A stretch of DNA of 64,000 bases from Streptomyces gelaticus (GTDB lineage Bacteria > Actinomycetota > Actinomycetes > Streptomycetales > Streptomycetaceae), in the NCBI RefSeq assembly GCF_014649535.1, contig NZ_BMTF01000003.1:310001-374000 (forward strand), written 5' to 3'. This document shows, piece by piece, positions 8,581-16,497 of the stretch (the stretch's first letter is position 1; every line of letters starts with the position of its first letter). The notes under the pieces are model-generated. The model was given only the letters and a program-made list of their open reading frames with translations, had not been told where the DNA came from and did no database searches. The position numbers were made by a program, and so were the translations under genes.

Positions 8581-9210
8581 CTACGGCTTCGTCGGGTCTG
8601 TCTTCGCCGCGTCCGGCCTCGTCACGTCGATCAGACGGCACACCGTGTCGATGTCGATTTTCACCTGGGCGATCGACGCCCGCCCCGACAGCCAGGTGAT
8701 CAGTGCCGAGTGCCAGGTGTGCTCGATGACCCGGACCGCGGACAGCTGCTCCGGCGTCGGATGCTCCAGTCCCATCGCGTCCAGGATGATCGCCGTCGTG
8801 ATCCGAGAGACGGTGTCCACCTCCGGGCTGACGCTGCGGTCCGCGAAGGTCAGCGCCCGCACCATCGCGTCCGCCAGATGCGGCTCGCGCTGGAGCGCGC
8901 GGAACGCCCGCATCAGGGTGTCGGCGACCCGCTGCGCCGGGTCCTGACCGGCCGGGGGGCGTTTGTGCAGCGTCGTGTGCATGTGCTGGAGCTGGTCCTG
9001 CATGGTCGCGACCAGCAGATGGATCTTGGACGGGAAGTAGCGGTACAGCGTGCCCAGCGCGACCCCGGCCTCCTCCGCGACCTCGCGCATCTGCACCGCC
9101 TCGAAGCCGCCCCGGCCGGCGAGCTGGGCGCTGGCGTGCAGGATGCGGCGGCGACGGGCCTCCTGTCGTTCGGTCAGGGGCGGCGATGCCGGCTTGGCTT
9201 CCGCTGTCAT
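8581..9210 (-). CDS. TetR-family regulator, KstR-like (lipid/steroid catabolism repressor type)
   Basis: A 209-residue TetR protein. Helix-turn-helix at residues about 18-64: RRRRILHASAQLAGRGGFEAVQ followed by VAEEAGVALGTLYRYFPSKIHLL. The recognition region and the body (HLADAMVRALTFADRSVSPEVD, later VIEHTWHSALITWLSGRAS) resemble KstR, the repressor of cholesterol and lipid catabolism in mycobacteria and rhodococci. KstR dimers bind TnnAACnnGTTnnA and release it when bound by CoA thioester intermediates. A perfect match lies at 9373-9386 in its own upstream region, and two more precede the beta-oxidation blocks at 27.6 and 34.2 kb. The start at 9210 is chosen because the domain begins shortly after it; an upstream ATG at 9273 adds only polar residues. 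Orthology is inferred from the protein and its operators together. Confidence 0.82.
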   Translation of the reverse strand: MTAEAKPASPPLTERQEARRRRILHASAQLAGRGGFEAVQMREVAEEAGVALGTLYRYFPSKIHLLVATMQDQLQHMHTTLHKRPPAGQDPAQRVADTLMRAFRALQREPHLADAMVRALTFADRSVSPEVDTVSRITTAIILDAMGLEHPTPEQLSAVRVIEHTWHSALITWLSGRASIAQVKIDIDTVCRLIDVTRPDAAKTDPTKP

Positions 9211-9320
9211 GTGTCCCCATCCATGGCTTCTGTCCGCGACCGGCGGGAGGTGCTCGGTCTCCCGGGGGCGCACAGCATGCCAGCGCGCCCGGTGGTGGCG
9301 CGAATCACCTGATCCGGCCG

Positions 9321-9348
9321 TTGCACCGACGCTACCTGCCGGTAGATT
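9321..9348 (+). promoter_or_regulatory. Candidate promoter for the glycosyltransferase operon
   Basis: TTGCAC (9321-9326), a 16-bp spacer and TAGATT (9343-9348) form a sigma-70-like promoter facing right. The KstR-type box lies 25-38 bp beyond the -10 element, where bound repressor would block early elongation. Promoters this close to consensus are uncommon in Streptomyces, but it is unproven. Confidence 0.4.
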
Positions 9349-9372
9349 CGTAGCTCATTGAACGATCCAGTC

Positions 9373-9386
9373 TGAAACTTGTTCTA
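9373..9386. promoter_or_regulatory. KstR-type operator (box 1)
   Basis: TGAAACTTGTTCTA matches every fixed position of the KstR consensus TnnAACnnGTTnnA, and the flanks extend the symmetry (TCT...AGA, 9371-9388). It lies between the divergent KstR-like regulator (start 9210) and the glycosyltransferase operon (start 9441). It could mediate autoregulation, control of the right-hand operon, or both. Confidence 0.75.
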
Positions 9387-9440
9387 GATTAGCGTGAGCG
9401 GTTACGCTCCGGCGAACACGCAGGGAGAAGGGGGCCGAGT

Positions 9441-10772
9441 GTGACCGCTGAGGCCATAGAGTCGGGCCCCCGCACGGGTGATGACCCGTCCGGCAGGGCC
9501 GATGACCGTCCGTTGCGCATCGCACTCCTCACCTACAAGGGCAACCCCTTCTGCGGCGGCCAGGGCGTCTACGTACGCCACCTCGCCCGCGAGCTCGCCC
9601 GGCTCGGCCACAGCGTCGAGGTGATCGGCGCCCAGCCCTATCCCGTGCTCGACGAGGGCGTCCCGCTCACCGAGCTGCCGAGCCTGGACCTCTACCGCCA
9701 GCCCGACCCGTTCCGCACCCCGAAGCGCGGCGAGTACCGCGACTGGATCGACGCCGCCGAGGTCGCCACCATGTGGACCGGCGGCTTCCCGGAACCGCTC
9801 ACCTTCAGCCTGCGCGCCCGGCGCCATCTCGCCGCCCGCCGCGGCGAGTTCGACGTCATCCACGACAACCAGACCCTCGGCTACGGACTGCTCGCGGAAC
9901 TCGGCGCCCCGCTCGTCACCACCATCCACCACCCCATCACCGTCGACCGGCAGTTGGACCTGGACGCCGCAGACACCCGCCGCCGGCGCGCCTCCGTGCG
10001 CCGCTGGTACGGCTTCACCCGCATGCAGAAGCGGGTCGCGCGCCGGCTGCCGTCCGTGCTCACCGTCTCCGGCTCCTCCAAGCAGGAGATCGTCGACCAC
10101 CTCGGGGTGCGCCAGGACCGCATCCACGTCGTGCACATCGGCGCGGACACCGACCTCTGGTCGCCGGACCCGTCGGTCGCCGAGGTGCCCGGCAGGATCG
10201 TCACCACCTCCAGCGCCGACGTACCGCTCAAGGGCCTCGTCCACCTCGTCGACGCACTCGCCAAGCTCCGCGCCGGGAACCCGGACGCGCACCTCGTGGT
10301 CGTCGGCAAGCGGGCCGAGGACGGGCCGGTCGCCCAGGCCATCGAGCGCCACGGGCTCCGGGACGCCGTCGAGTTCGTCAAGGGCATCAGCGACGCCGAA
10401 CTCGTCGACCTGGTGCGCGGCGCCCAGATCGCCTGCGTCCCCTCGCTGTACGAGGGCTTCTCGCTGCCCGCCGCCGAGGCGATGGCCACCGGCACCCCCC
10501 TCGTCGCCACCACCGGCGGTGCGATCCCCGAGGTCGCGGGCCCGGACGGCGAGACCTGCCTGGCCGTCCCGCCCGCCGACGCCGGGGCACTGGCCGACGC
10601 GCTCGCCCGGCTGCTCGGCGACCCGGAGCTGCGCGCCCGGCTCGGCGCCGCGGGCCGCGAGCGGGTGCTCTCCCGCTTCACCTGGAAGCAGGCCGCCATC
10701 GGCACCGCCGCCCTGTACCGCGAGGCGATCGCCGCCCGGTCCGGCGCCATGCCTTCCGGCGGCCGTCGTTGA
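9441..10772 (+). CDS. Family 4 glycosyltransferase
   Basis: A 443-residue GT-B fold enzyme. The N-terminal domain has the glycine-rich turn GNPFCGGQGVYVRHLARELARLGH (residues about 35-58). The C-terminal domain has GKRAEDGPVAQAIERHG and the donor-binding motif ending PSLYEGFSLPAAEAMATGTPLVAT, the E-x7-E signature of GT4. It transfers a nucleotide sugar to an unidentified acceptor, probably at the cytoplasmic face of the membrane. GTG start with GGAGAAGGGGG upstream. It is followed by a methyltransferase and a prenyltransferase-fold protein in one operon, which suggests modification of a lipid or polyprenol. A KstR-type box lies 55-68 bp upstream of the start codon. Confidence 0.87.
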   Translation: MTAEAIESGPRTGDDPSGRADDRPLRIALLTYKGNPFCGGQGVYVRHLARELARLGHSVEVIGAQPYPVLDEGVPLTELPSLDLYRQPDPFRTPKRGEYRDWIDAAEVATMWTGGFPEPLTFSLRARRHLAARRGEFDVIHDNQTLGYGLLAELGAPLVTTIHHPITVDRQLDLDAADTRRRRASVRRWYGFTRMQKRVARRLPSVLTVSGSSKQEIVDHLGVRQDRIHVVHIGADTDLWSPDPSVAEVPGRIVTTSSADVPLKGLVHLVDALAKLRAGNPDAHLVVVGKRAEDGPVAQAIERHGLRDAVEFVKGISDAELVDLVRGAQIACVPSLYEGFSLPAAEAMATGTPLVATTGGAIPEVAGPDGETCLAVPPADAGALADALARLLGDPELRARLGAAGRERVLSRFTWKQAAIGTAALYREAIAARSGAMPSGGRR

Positions 10773-10834
10773 TCCCGCCGCCCGTTCCCGTCGTCCCCGC
10801 CCCCTGACCCCCTCGACCGCGAAAGCAGGCATTC

Positions 10835-11590
10835 GTGCTGACCGTGGACTTCACCCGCTTCCCGCTCGCCGCAGGTGACCGAGTGCTCGACCTGGGCTGC
10901 GGCGCAGGACGCCACGCCTTCGAGTGCTACCGGCGCGGCGCCCAGGTCGTGGCCCTCGACCAGAACGGCGAGGAGATCCGCGAGGTCGCGAAGTGGTTCG
11001 CCGCGATGAAGGAGGCCGGCGAGGCACCCGAGGGCGCCACCGCCACCGCGATGGAGGGCGACGCGCTCAACCTGCCGTTCCCCGACGAGTCCTTCGACGT
11101 CGTGATCATCTCCGAGGTCATGGAGCACATCCCCGACGACAAGGGCGTCCTGGCCGAGATGGTCCGGGTCCTCAAGCCCGGCGGCCGGATCGCGATCACC
11201 GTGCCGCGCTACGGCCCCGAGAAGGTCTGCTGGACGCTCTCCGACGCCTACCACGAGGTCGAGGGCGGCCACATCCGCATCTACAAGGCCGACGAACTGC
11301 TCGCCAGGATCCGCGGCGCCGGCCTCAAGCCGTACGGCACCCACCACGCCCACGCCCTGCACTCGCCGTACTGGTGGCTCAAGTGCGCCTTCGGGGTCGA
11401 CAACGAGAAGGCGCTGCCGGTCCGCGCGTACCACAAGCTGCTGGTCTGGGACATCATGAAGAAGCCGATGGCCACCCGGGTCGCCGAGCAGCTGCTCAAC
11501 CCGGTCGTCGGCAAGAGCTTCGTGGCGTACGCGACCAAGCCGCACCTGCCCGTGGCCGCCGCCGAGGACCTCACCAGGGCCGAGGCGTGA
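10835..11590 (+). CDS. Class I SAM-dependent methyltransferase
   Basis: A 251-residue Rossmann-fold methyltransferase: motif I VLDLGCGAGRHAFE near residue 18, the acidic end of strand 2 at VVALDQN, and SFDVVIISEVMEHIPDDKGVLAEMVRVLKPGGRIAITVP (motifs IV-VI). The HYLK-like C-terminal half (SPYWWLKCAFG, then KPMATRVAEQLLNPVVGKSFVAYATK) is specific to this actinobacterial group and probably binds the acceptor. Middle gene of the trio: 62 bp after the glycosyltransferase and overlapping the next gene by 4 bp. The substrate is unknown; from context, a sugar or lipid moiety made by its neighbours. Confidence 0.85.
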   Translation: MLTVDFTRFPLAAGDRVLDLGCGAGRHAFECYRRGAQVVALDQNGEEIREVAKWFAAMKEAGEAPEGATATAMEGDALNLPFPDESFDVVIISEVMEHIPDDKGVLAEMVRVLKPGGRIAITVPRYGPEKVCWTLSDAYHEVEGGHIRIYKADELLARIRGAGLKPYGTHHAHALHSPYWWLKCAFGVDNEKALPVRAYHKLLVWDIMKKPMATRVAEQLLNPVVGKSFVAYATKPHLPVAAAEDLTRAEA

Positions 11591-12660
11591 CCGTTCCCGA
11601 GCAGACCGAACACCTCGTACTGCCCGGAGTCCTCACCGCCGAGCAGGCCGCCGAGACCGTCGCCGCCCTCCTCGCCGTGCAGCGCGAGGACGGCGCCCTG
11701 CCCTGGTTCCGCGGTCACCACCTCGACCCGTGGGACCACACCGAGGCCGCCATGGCGCTCGACGCGGCGGGCGAGCACGCCGCCGCCGAGCGCGCGTACG
11801 ACTGGCTGGCCCGGCACCAGAACGAGGACGGCTCCTGGTACGCCGCGTACCACGACGGCGACGCGGACCGGCCGACCGACCGTTCGCTGGAGACCAACTT
11901 CTGTGCGTACGTGGCCGTCGGCGTCTGGCACCACTACCTCGCCACCGGCGACGACGCCTTCGTCGACCGGATGTGGCCGACCGTCTACGCCGCCGTCGAG
12001 TTCGTGCTGCGGCTCCAGCGGCCCGGCGGACAGATCGGCTGGAAGCGCGAAGCCGACGGGACCCCCGTCGACGACGCGCTGCTGACCGGCTGCTCCTCCA
12101 TCCACCAGGCGCTGCGCTGCGCGCTCGCCATCGCCGAACGGCGCGAGGAGCCGCAGCCCGACTGGGAGTTGGCGACGGGCGCACTGAGCCACGCGATCCG
12201 CAAGCACCCGGAACGTTTCCTGGACAAGAGCCGCTACTCGATGGACTGGTACTACCCGGTCCTCGGCGGCGCGCTCACCGGAACGGCCGCCAAGGAGCGG
12301 ATGGAGGAGAGCTGGGACCGCTTCGTGGTCCCCGGCCTCGGGGTGCGCTGTGTGCTGCCCAACCCCTGGGTGACCGGCGGCGAGAGCTGCGAACTCGCCC
12401 TGGCGCTCTGGGTGATGGGCGAGTCCGACCGGGCGCTGGAGATCCTCCAGTCCATCCAGCACCTGCGCGCCGAGGGCGGCATGTACTGGACCGGGTACGT
12501 CTTCGAGGGCGACCGGGCCTTCTGGCCGCAGGAGCTCACCACCTGGACGGCCGGTTCGCTGCTGCTCGCCGTGGCCGCGCTCGGCGGCCACGAGGCGACC
12601 ACGGAGGTCTTCGGCGGCGAGCACCTGCCGCGCGGACTGGAACCGGACTGCTGCCGTTAG
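11587..12660 (+). CDS. Prenyltransferase/squalene-cyclase-fold (alpha/alpha-barrel) protein
   Basis: 357 residues starting with GTG in a GTGA overlap with the methyltransferase stop. It contains repeated helices of the alpha-alpha toroid type seen in squalene cyclases and prenyltransferase beta subunits: AYDWLARHQNEDGSWYAAY, AVEFVLRLQRPGGQIGWK and ILQSIQHLRAEGGMYWTGY resemble QW-like repeats. No DxDD cyclase motif is visible, so cyclase activity should not be assumed; a glycoside-processing alpha/alpha barrel is equally possible. Its fixed position after a GT4 enzyme and a methyltransferase suggests a shared glycolipid or polyprenyl pathway. It is the last gene of the operon; an imperfect palindromic repeat begins at its stop codon. 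Confidence 0.75.
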   Translation: MTVPEQTEHLVLPGVLTAEQAAETVAALLAVQREDGALPWFRGHHLDPWDHTEAAMALDAAGEHAAAERAYDWLARHQNEDGSWYAAYHDGDADRPTDRSLETNFCAYVAVGVWHHYLATGDDAFVDRMWPTVYAAVEFVLRLQRPGGQIGWKREADGTPVDDALLTGCSSIHQALRCALAIAERREEPQPDWELATGALSHAIRKHPERFLDKSRYSMDWYYPVLGGALTGTAAKERMEESWDRFVVPGLGVRCVLPNPWVTGGESCELALALWVMGESDRALEILQSIQHLRAEGGMYWTGYVFEGDRAFWPQELTTWTAGSLLLAVAALGGHEATTEVFGGEHLPRGLEPDCCR

Positions 12661-12690
12661 GGCCTGTCCGGCGGATCACGGCCGGGGCGC
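12660..12690. repeat. Dispersed palindromic element, copy 1
   Basis: GGGCCTGTCCGGCGGATCA followed by a GGCCGG arm. It shares its first 19 bases with the copy at 44791 and resembles, in reverse orientation, the copy at 23876-23910. It directly follows the operon's last stop codon and may act as a terminator. The right arm here is degenerate. Confidence 0.5.
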
Positions 12691-12826
12691 CCGACCGGGC
12701 GGAAGCAAGGGGGACCCGGACGGCGTTTCCCGAGTGGCACGCCGCGCCGGGGCAAGGCGCCCGCCACCTCGCAACTCGGCGGGTAATCGGTGGGGTTCGG
12801 CCCGTGATCGAACTAGGGTGCGTGAC

Positions 12827-13603
12827 ATGAGCCGACTCACGCACGACCGCTACTGTGACGAAATCACCGCCCGCACCGAAGCGCTGAGGGCGACGATCCG
12901 TGGCGCGGACCTCGGCGCCACCGTCCCGACCTGCCCCGACTGGACCCTGCGCGAGCTCGCTCTCCATGTCGGCAGGGCCCATCGCTGGGTCGGCGAGATC
13001 CTGCGGACCCGCGCCACCGAGATGGTCCCGTTCGAGCAGGTGCCGGAGAACGCCCCCAGGAGCGACGACCCGGCCGCGCTCGACGCCTGGCTGGAGGAGG
13101 GCGCCGCGCGGACCGCCGAGGCGCTGCGGGCCGCGGGCCCGGACGAGGAGGTGTGGTCCTGGGCGTGGGAGCCGAGCACGGGCTTCTGGGCCCGCCGGAT
13201 GGCACACGAGACGATCGTCCACCACGCCGACGCGGCACTCACGGCGAAGACCGGCTACGAGGTGGCGCCGGAGCCGGCCGCCGACACGATCGAGGAGTGG
13301 CTGGAGATCGTCGCCTTCGTGCGATCCGTGGGCGACAAGCGGGCCGCCGAACTGACCGGGGCCGGGCGCTCCATCCATCTGCACGCCACGGACGTACCGG
13401 GCGCCGAGTGGCTGATCGAGTTCGGCGAGGACGGCTTCACCTGGCGGCACGCCCACGAGAAGGCGACCGTGGCGCTGCGCGGCCCGCTCACCGACATCAT
13501 GCTGGTCTTCAACCGGCGCCTGGCGCCGGACAGCGACCGGGTGGAGGTGCTCGGTGACGCGGAGCTGCTGGACTTCTGGCTGGAGCACGCCGTGTTCGGC
13601 TGA
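12827..13603 (+). CDS. Maleylpyruvate isomerase-family mycothiol-dependent protein
   Basis: A 258-residue protein of the DinB/MDMPI fold. The N-terminal half has the hallmark segments DLGATVPTCPDWTLRELALHVGRAHRWVGEIL and, later, WARRMAHETIVHHADA, where conserved His and Asp/Glu residues bind a divalent metal. The C-terminal MDMPI domain covers GPLTDIMLVFNRRLAP. Family members use mycothiol as cofactor or act on thiol adducts; most Streptomyces paralogues have no known substrate. A -10-like TAGGGT lies 7 bp upstream of the ATG and no Shine-Dalgarno is seen, so the mRNA may be leaderless. Confidence 0.85.
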   Translation: MSRLTHDRYCDEITARTEALRATIRGADLGATVPTCPDWTLRELALHVGRAHRWVGEILRTRATEMVPFEQVPENAPRSDDPAALDAWLEEGAARTAEALRAAGPDEEVWSWAWEPSTGFWARRMAHETIVHHADAALTAKTGYEVAPEPAADTIEEWLEIVAFVRSVGDKRAAELTGAGRSIHLHATDVPGAEWLIEFGEDGFTWRHAHEKATVALRGPLTDIMLVFNRRLAPDSDRVEVLGDAELLDFWLEHAVFG

Positions 13604-13700
13604 GCGGTCGCCCGGCGCCGTTGTGCGGGCCGGGCCGGGCTGAGCGAAGCTGGAGGGGACAGGACAGTACGCAGTGTCCGGCGGCCCCGTGGAGGTGCCG

Positions 13701-14777
13701 ATGGAGCCCGTCCGCGCCCTGAAACGGATCGCCTTCCTGCTCGAACGCGGCAGGGCCGACACCTATCGTGTGCACGCGTTCCGCACCGCCGCCGATGCCG
13801 TGGCCGCGATGCCGGACGGCGAGGTCGGCCGGCGGGCGGCGGCCGGCTCGCTGGAGGCGGTCAAGGGCATCGGACCGAAGACCGCTCAGGTGATCCGGGA
13901 GGCGGTGGCCGGGGAAGTGCCCGGCTATCTGGAACGGCTGGAGGAGGAGGCCGCCGCCCGCCCCGCCGAGGGCGGCGAGCACCTCCTCGCGCTCCAGCGC
14001 GGGGACTGTCACCTGCACTCCGACTGGTCGGACGGCGGCAGCCCCGTCGAGGAGATGGGCCGCACCGCGGCGGAGCTGGGCCACGAGTGGGCGGCCCTCA
14101 CCGACCACTCGCCCCGGCTGACCGTGGCGAACGGCCTCTCCCCGGACCGGCTGCGCCGGCAGCTGGCGGAGGTCGCCGAGCTCAACGAGCGGTGGGCGCC
14201 GTTCCGGCTGCTCACCGGCATCGAGTGCGACATCCTGCCCGACGGTTCCCTCGACCAGGAGGACGAGCTGCTGGAGCAGCTGGACATCGTGGTGGTCTCC
14301 GCCCACTCCGAGCTGAGGATGGATCCGGCCCCGATGACCCGACGGCTGATCGAGGCCGTCCGCCACCCGCGGGCGAACATCCTCGGGCACTGCACGGGGC
14401 GGCTGATCGCGGACCGGAAGCGCCCGGAGTCCCGCTTCGACGCGGACGAGGTCTTCGCGGCATGCGTGGAGGCCGGCACCGCGGTGGAGATCAACAGCCG
14501 CCCGGAACGGCTCGACCCGCCCCGGCGCCTGCTGAGCCGCGCCGTCGCGGCGGGCACCCTCTTCGCCATCGACACCGACGCCCACGCACCCGGACAGCTG
14601 GACTGGCAGATCCACGGCTGCGCCCGCGCCGAGGAGTGCCGGATCCCGGCGGAACGCGTCGTCACCACATGGCCGGCCGACCGGCTCCTGGCCTGGTCGC
14701 ACGAGGGCACGACCCCGGAGCGGGCCCGCTCCGGGGCGGACGGGGCCGTCGGCGCAGCCCCGGGACAGGAGCGGTGA
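13701..14777 (+). CDS. PHP-domain phosphoesterase with N-terminal helix-hairpin-helix (PolX C-terminal-like)
   Basis: 358 residues from the ATG at 13701, which has GGAGG seven bases upstream; a GTG at 13674 would add nine residues but lacks a well-placed ribosome site. Residues 1-75 resemble the 8-kDa/HhH region of family X polymerases (RIAFLLERG, TYRVHAFRTAADAV, KGIGPKTAQVIREA). Residues about 100-340 are a PHP domain with metal motifs DCHLHSDWSD, LTDHS, GIECDIL, SAHSEL, GHCTG and IDTDAH. The nucleotidyltransferase palm of PolX is missing, so it is probably a metal-dependent nuclease or phosphatase, not a polymerase. A VOC-family gene follows after 4 bp. Confidence 0.82.
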   Translation: MEPVRALKRIAFLLERGRADTYRVHAFRTAADAVAAMPDGEVGRRAAAGSLEAVKGIGPKTAQVIREAVAGEVPGYLERLEEEAAARPAEGGEHLLALQRGDCHLHSDWSDGGSPVEEMGRTAAELGHEWAALTDHSPRLTVANGLSPDRLRRQLAEVAELNERWAPFRLLTGIECDILPDGSLDQEDELLEQLDIVVVSAHSELRMDPAPMTRRLIEAVRHPRANILGHCTGRLIADRKRPESRFDADEVFAACVEAGTAVEINSRPERLDPPRRLLSRAVAAGTLFAIDTDAHAPGQLDWQIHGCARAEECRIPAERVVTTWPADRLLAWSHEGTTPERARSGADGAVGAAPGQER

Positions 14778-14781
14778 AGCC

Positions 14782-15354
14782 ATGACGGCCACAAGCGTGC
14801 GAGGCATCGACCACATCGGGGTCACCGTCCCCGACCTGGAGACCGCGACTCTCTTCCTCGCGAGGGCCTTCGGCGCCGAGGTGCTCTACGACACACTGCG
14901 CCGCCAGGACGGACCGAACGGCGGACGCGACGTCGAGCAGCGGCTCGGCGTCCCCGCGGGCACCCAGCAGCTGGCGATCAGGATGCTGGCGCTCCCCGGC
15001 GGCGGTCCGGGCATCGAGCTGTGCGAGTTCGAGGGCCCCCGCCGTGAACCCCCGGCGCTGCCCTGCGACTTCGGCTGGCAGCATGTGGCGCTGTACGCAG
15101 ACGACCTGGACGCGGCCGTACGGGACTGCGTGGCCGCGGGCGCCTCGCTGCTCGCCGAGGCACAGCCGCTGCCGGGCCCCGAGGCGGGGGAGCACAACCG
15201 GTTCGCGTATCTGCGCACCCCGTGGGGCAGCACCCTGCAACTCCTCACGTACCCCGACCCCCAGCCCTGGCAGCGCACCACGCCACGACGGAGCACCCGC
15301 CCGGCCGGCACCGGTACCTGGCCGACCGACCCGGCCCGGCCCGATCCGGCCTGA
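14782..15354 (+). CDS. VOC-family (glyoxalase-fold) protein
   Basis: 190 residues. The vicinal-oxygen-chelate fold is clear: GIDHIGVTVPDLETATLFLARAFGAEVLYD at the N-terminus and WQHVALYADDLDAAVRDCVAAGA in the second half, with candidate metal ligands His11, the Glu in IELCEFE and His in GWQHVAL. Members include glyoxalases, dioxygenases and antibiotic-binding proteins. This one is closest in layout to lactoylglutathione-lyase-like proteins, but no substrate can be named. The last 35 residues are Pro/Arg/Thr-rich and probably disordered. It starts 4 bp after the PHP gene, in the same operon, and converges with the next gene. Confidence 0.8.
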   Translation: MTATSVRGIDHIGVTVPDLETATLFLARAFGAEVLYDTLRRQDGPNGGRDVEQRLGVPAGTQQLAIRMLALPGGGPGIELCEFEGPRREPPALPCDFGWQHVALYADDLDAAVRDCVAAGASLLAEAQPLPGPEAGEHNRFAYLRTPWGSTLQLLTYPDPQPWQRTTPRRSTRPAGTGTWPTDPARPDPA

Positions 15355-15369
15355 TCCGGACGAAAGAGC

Positions 15370-16377
15370 CTAGTTGAGCTCCGCGAGCACCCGCAGAGTG
15401 TGCGGGTCCGGTGCCGTCACCAGCAGATCGGTGACCGGCCCCTTGCGCCACAACTCCAGCCGTTCCGCGATCCGTTCACGCGGACCGACGAGCGAGATCT
15501 CGTCCGCGAATGCGTCCGGCACCGCCAGTACCGCCTCCTGCTTGCGCCCTTCGAGGAAGAGCCGCTGGATCCGCCGCGCCTCCTCCTCGAACCCCATTCG
15601 CGCCATCAGATCGGCGTGGAAGTTGCGGGCCGCGTGGCCCATCCCTCCGATGTAGAAGCCGAGCATCGCCTTCACCGGCAGCAGCCCCTCGGCGACGTCG
15701 TCACAGACCAGGGCCCGCGCCATCGGCGCGATCATGAATCCCTCGGGCAGGTCCGTGAGCGAGGCCTCGTACACATCGGTGCGCATCGGCGACCAGTACA
15801 GCGGCAGCCAGCCGTCCGCGATCCGGGTCGTCTGCGCGATGTTCCGCGGCCCCTCCGCCCCGAGCAGCACGGGCAGCCCCGGACGCAGCGGATGGGTGAT
15901 CGGCTTCAGCGGCTTGCCCAGACCGGTGGCGTCCGGACCGTTGTACGGGTGGGAGTGGAACCGGCCGTCCAGCTCGACGGGGGCCTCGCGGGCCAGGACC
16001 TGGCGGATGACGTCGACGTACTCCCGGGTCGCGGTCAGCGGGCTCTTCGGGAACGGCCGCCCGTACCAGCCCTCCACCACCTGCGGCCCGGACAGCCCGA
16101 GGCCCAGCATCATCCGGCCGCCGGAGAGGTGGTCGAGGGTGAGGGCGTGCATGGCGGTCGCGGTCGGGGTGCGCGCCGCCATCTGCGCGATGCCGGTGCC
16201 CAGCCGGATACGGGAGGTGTGTGCGGCGATCCAGGTCAGCGGAGTGAACGCGTCCGACCCCCAGGCCTCCGCCGTCCACACCGACGCGTACCCCAGCGCC
16301 TCGGCCTCCCCGGCCAGCCCCAGATGGTCGGGGTTCGGGCCGCGGCCCCAGTATCCGAGCGCGAGTCCGAGCCGCAT
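15370..16377 (-). CDS. LLM-class F420-dependent oxidoreductase
   Basis: A 335-residue luciferase-like TIM-barrel enzyme: MRLGLALGYWGRGPNPDHL, VWTAEAWGSDAFTPLTW, RIRLGTGIAQMAARTPTATAMHALTLDHLSGGR, GLGLSGPQVVEGWYGRPF and a C-terminal LVTAPDPHTLRVLAEL. The AEAWGSDAFTPL and SGPQVVEGWYG patterns place it in the F420 group that includes Rv3520c, which lies in the mycobacterial cholesterol-catabolism region. It would oxidise or reduce an unidentified substrate with F420. GGAGGCGG precedes the ATG. A perfect CTGACG-CTA-CGTCAG palindrome starts 22 bp upstream of the start codon and recurs before both beta-oxidation blocks, linking this gene to them. Confidence 0.87.
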   Translation of the reverse strand: MRLGLALGYWGRGPNPDHLGLAGEAEALGYASVWTAEAWGSDAFTPLTWIAAHTSRIRLGTGIAQMAARTPTATAMHALTLDHLSGGRMMLGLGLSGPQVVEGWYGRPFPKSPLTATREYVDVIRQVLAREAPVELDGRFHSHPYNGPDATGLGKPLKPITHPLRPGLPVLLGAEGPRNIAQTTRIADGWLPLYWSPMRTDVYEASLTDLPEGFMIAPMARALVCDDVAEGLLPVKAMLGFYIGGMGHAARNFHADLMARMGFEEEARRIQRLFLEGRKQEAVLAVPDAFADEISLVGPRERIAERLELWRKGPVTDLLVTAPDPHTLRVLAELN

Positions 16378-16398
16378 GTCCGCCGCCTCCCAGTAGTT

Positions 16399-16413
16399 CT
16401 GACGCTACGTCAG
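16399..16413. promoter_or_regulatory. CTGAC-N5-GTCAG palindrome (site 1)
   Basis: CTGACGCTACGTCAG is a perfect 6+3+6 inverted repeat just upstream of the F420-type oxidoreductase gene. It differs by one base from the palindrome at 34025-34039 and shares its arms with one at 27553-27569. It is probably an operator of a dimeric regulator not identified in the window. Confidence 0.6.
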
Positions 16414-16434
16414 GAAATGAGGTACGGACGGAGG

Positions 16435-16483
16435 GTACGACAGCGACCCCCCGCCCGGAAGGGGCGGAGGGCCGCTGTCGTAC
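16435..16483. terminator. Long hairpin terminator
   Basis: An 11-bp outer stem (GTACGACAGCG with CGCTGTCGTAC) encloses a second G+C-rich stem with a GGAA loop. It lies 15 bp past the stop of the minus-strand membrane-protein gene and would end that transcript before the oxidoreductase promoter region. Confidence 0.7.
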
Positions 16484-16497
16484 TGCCTGTGGCGGGC

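Noticed and set aside
11587-12660. Squalene-hopene or terpene cyclase
   Set aside because: Repeat helices fit the fold, but no DxDD or DDxxD motif is present, so cyclase activity is not claimed.
13701-14777. Family X DNA polymerase
   Set aside because: The helix-hairpin-helix and PHP parts resemble PolX, but the nucleotidyltransferase palm with its Asp triad is missing.
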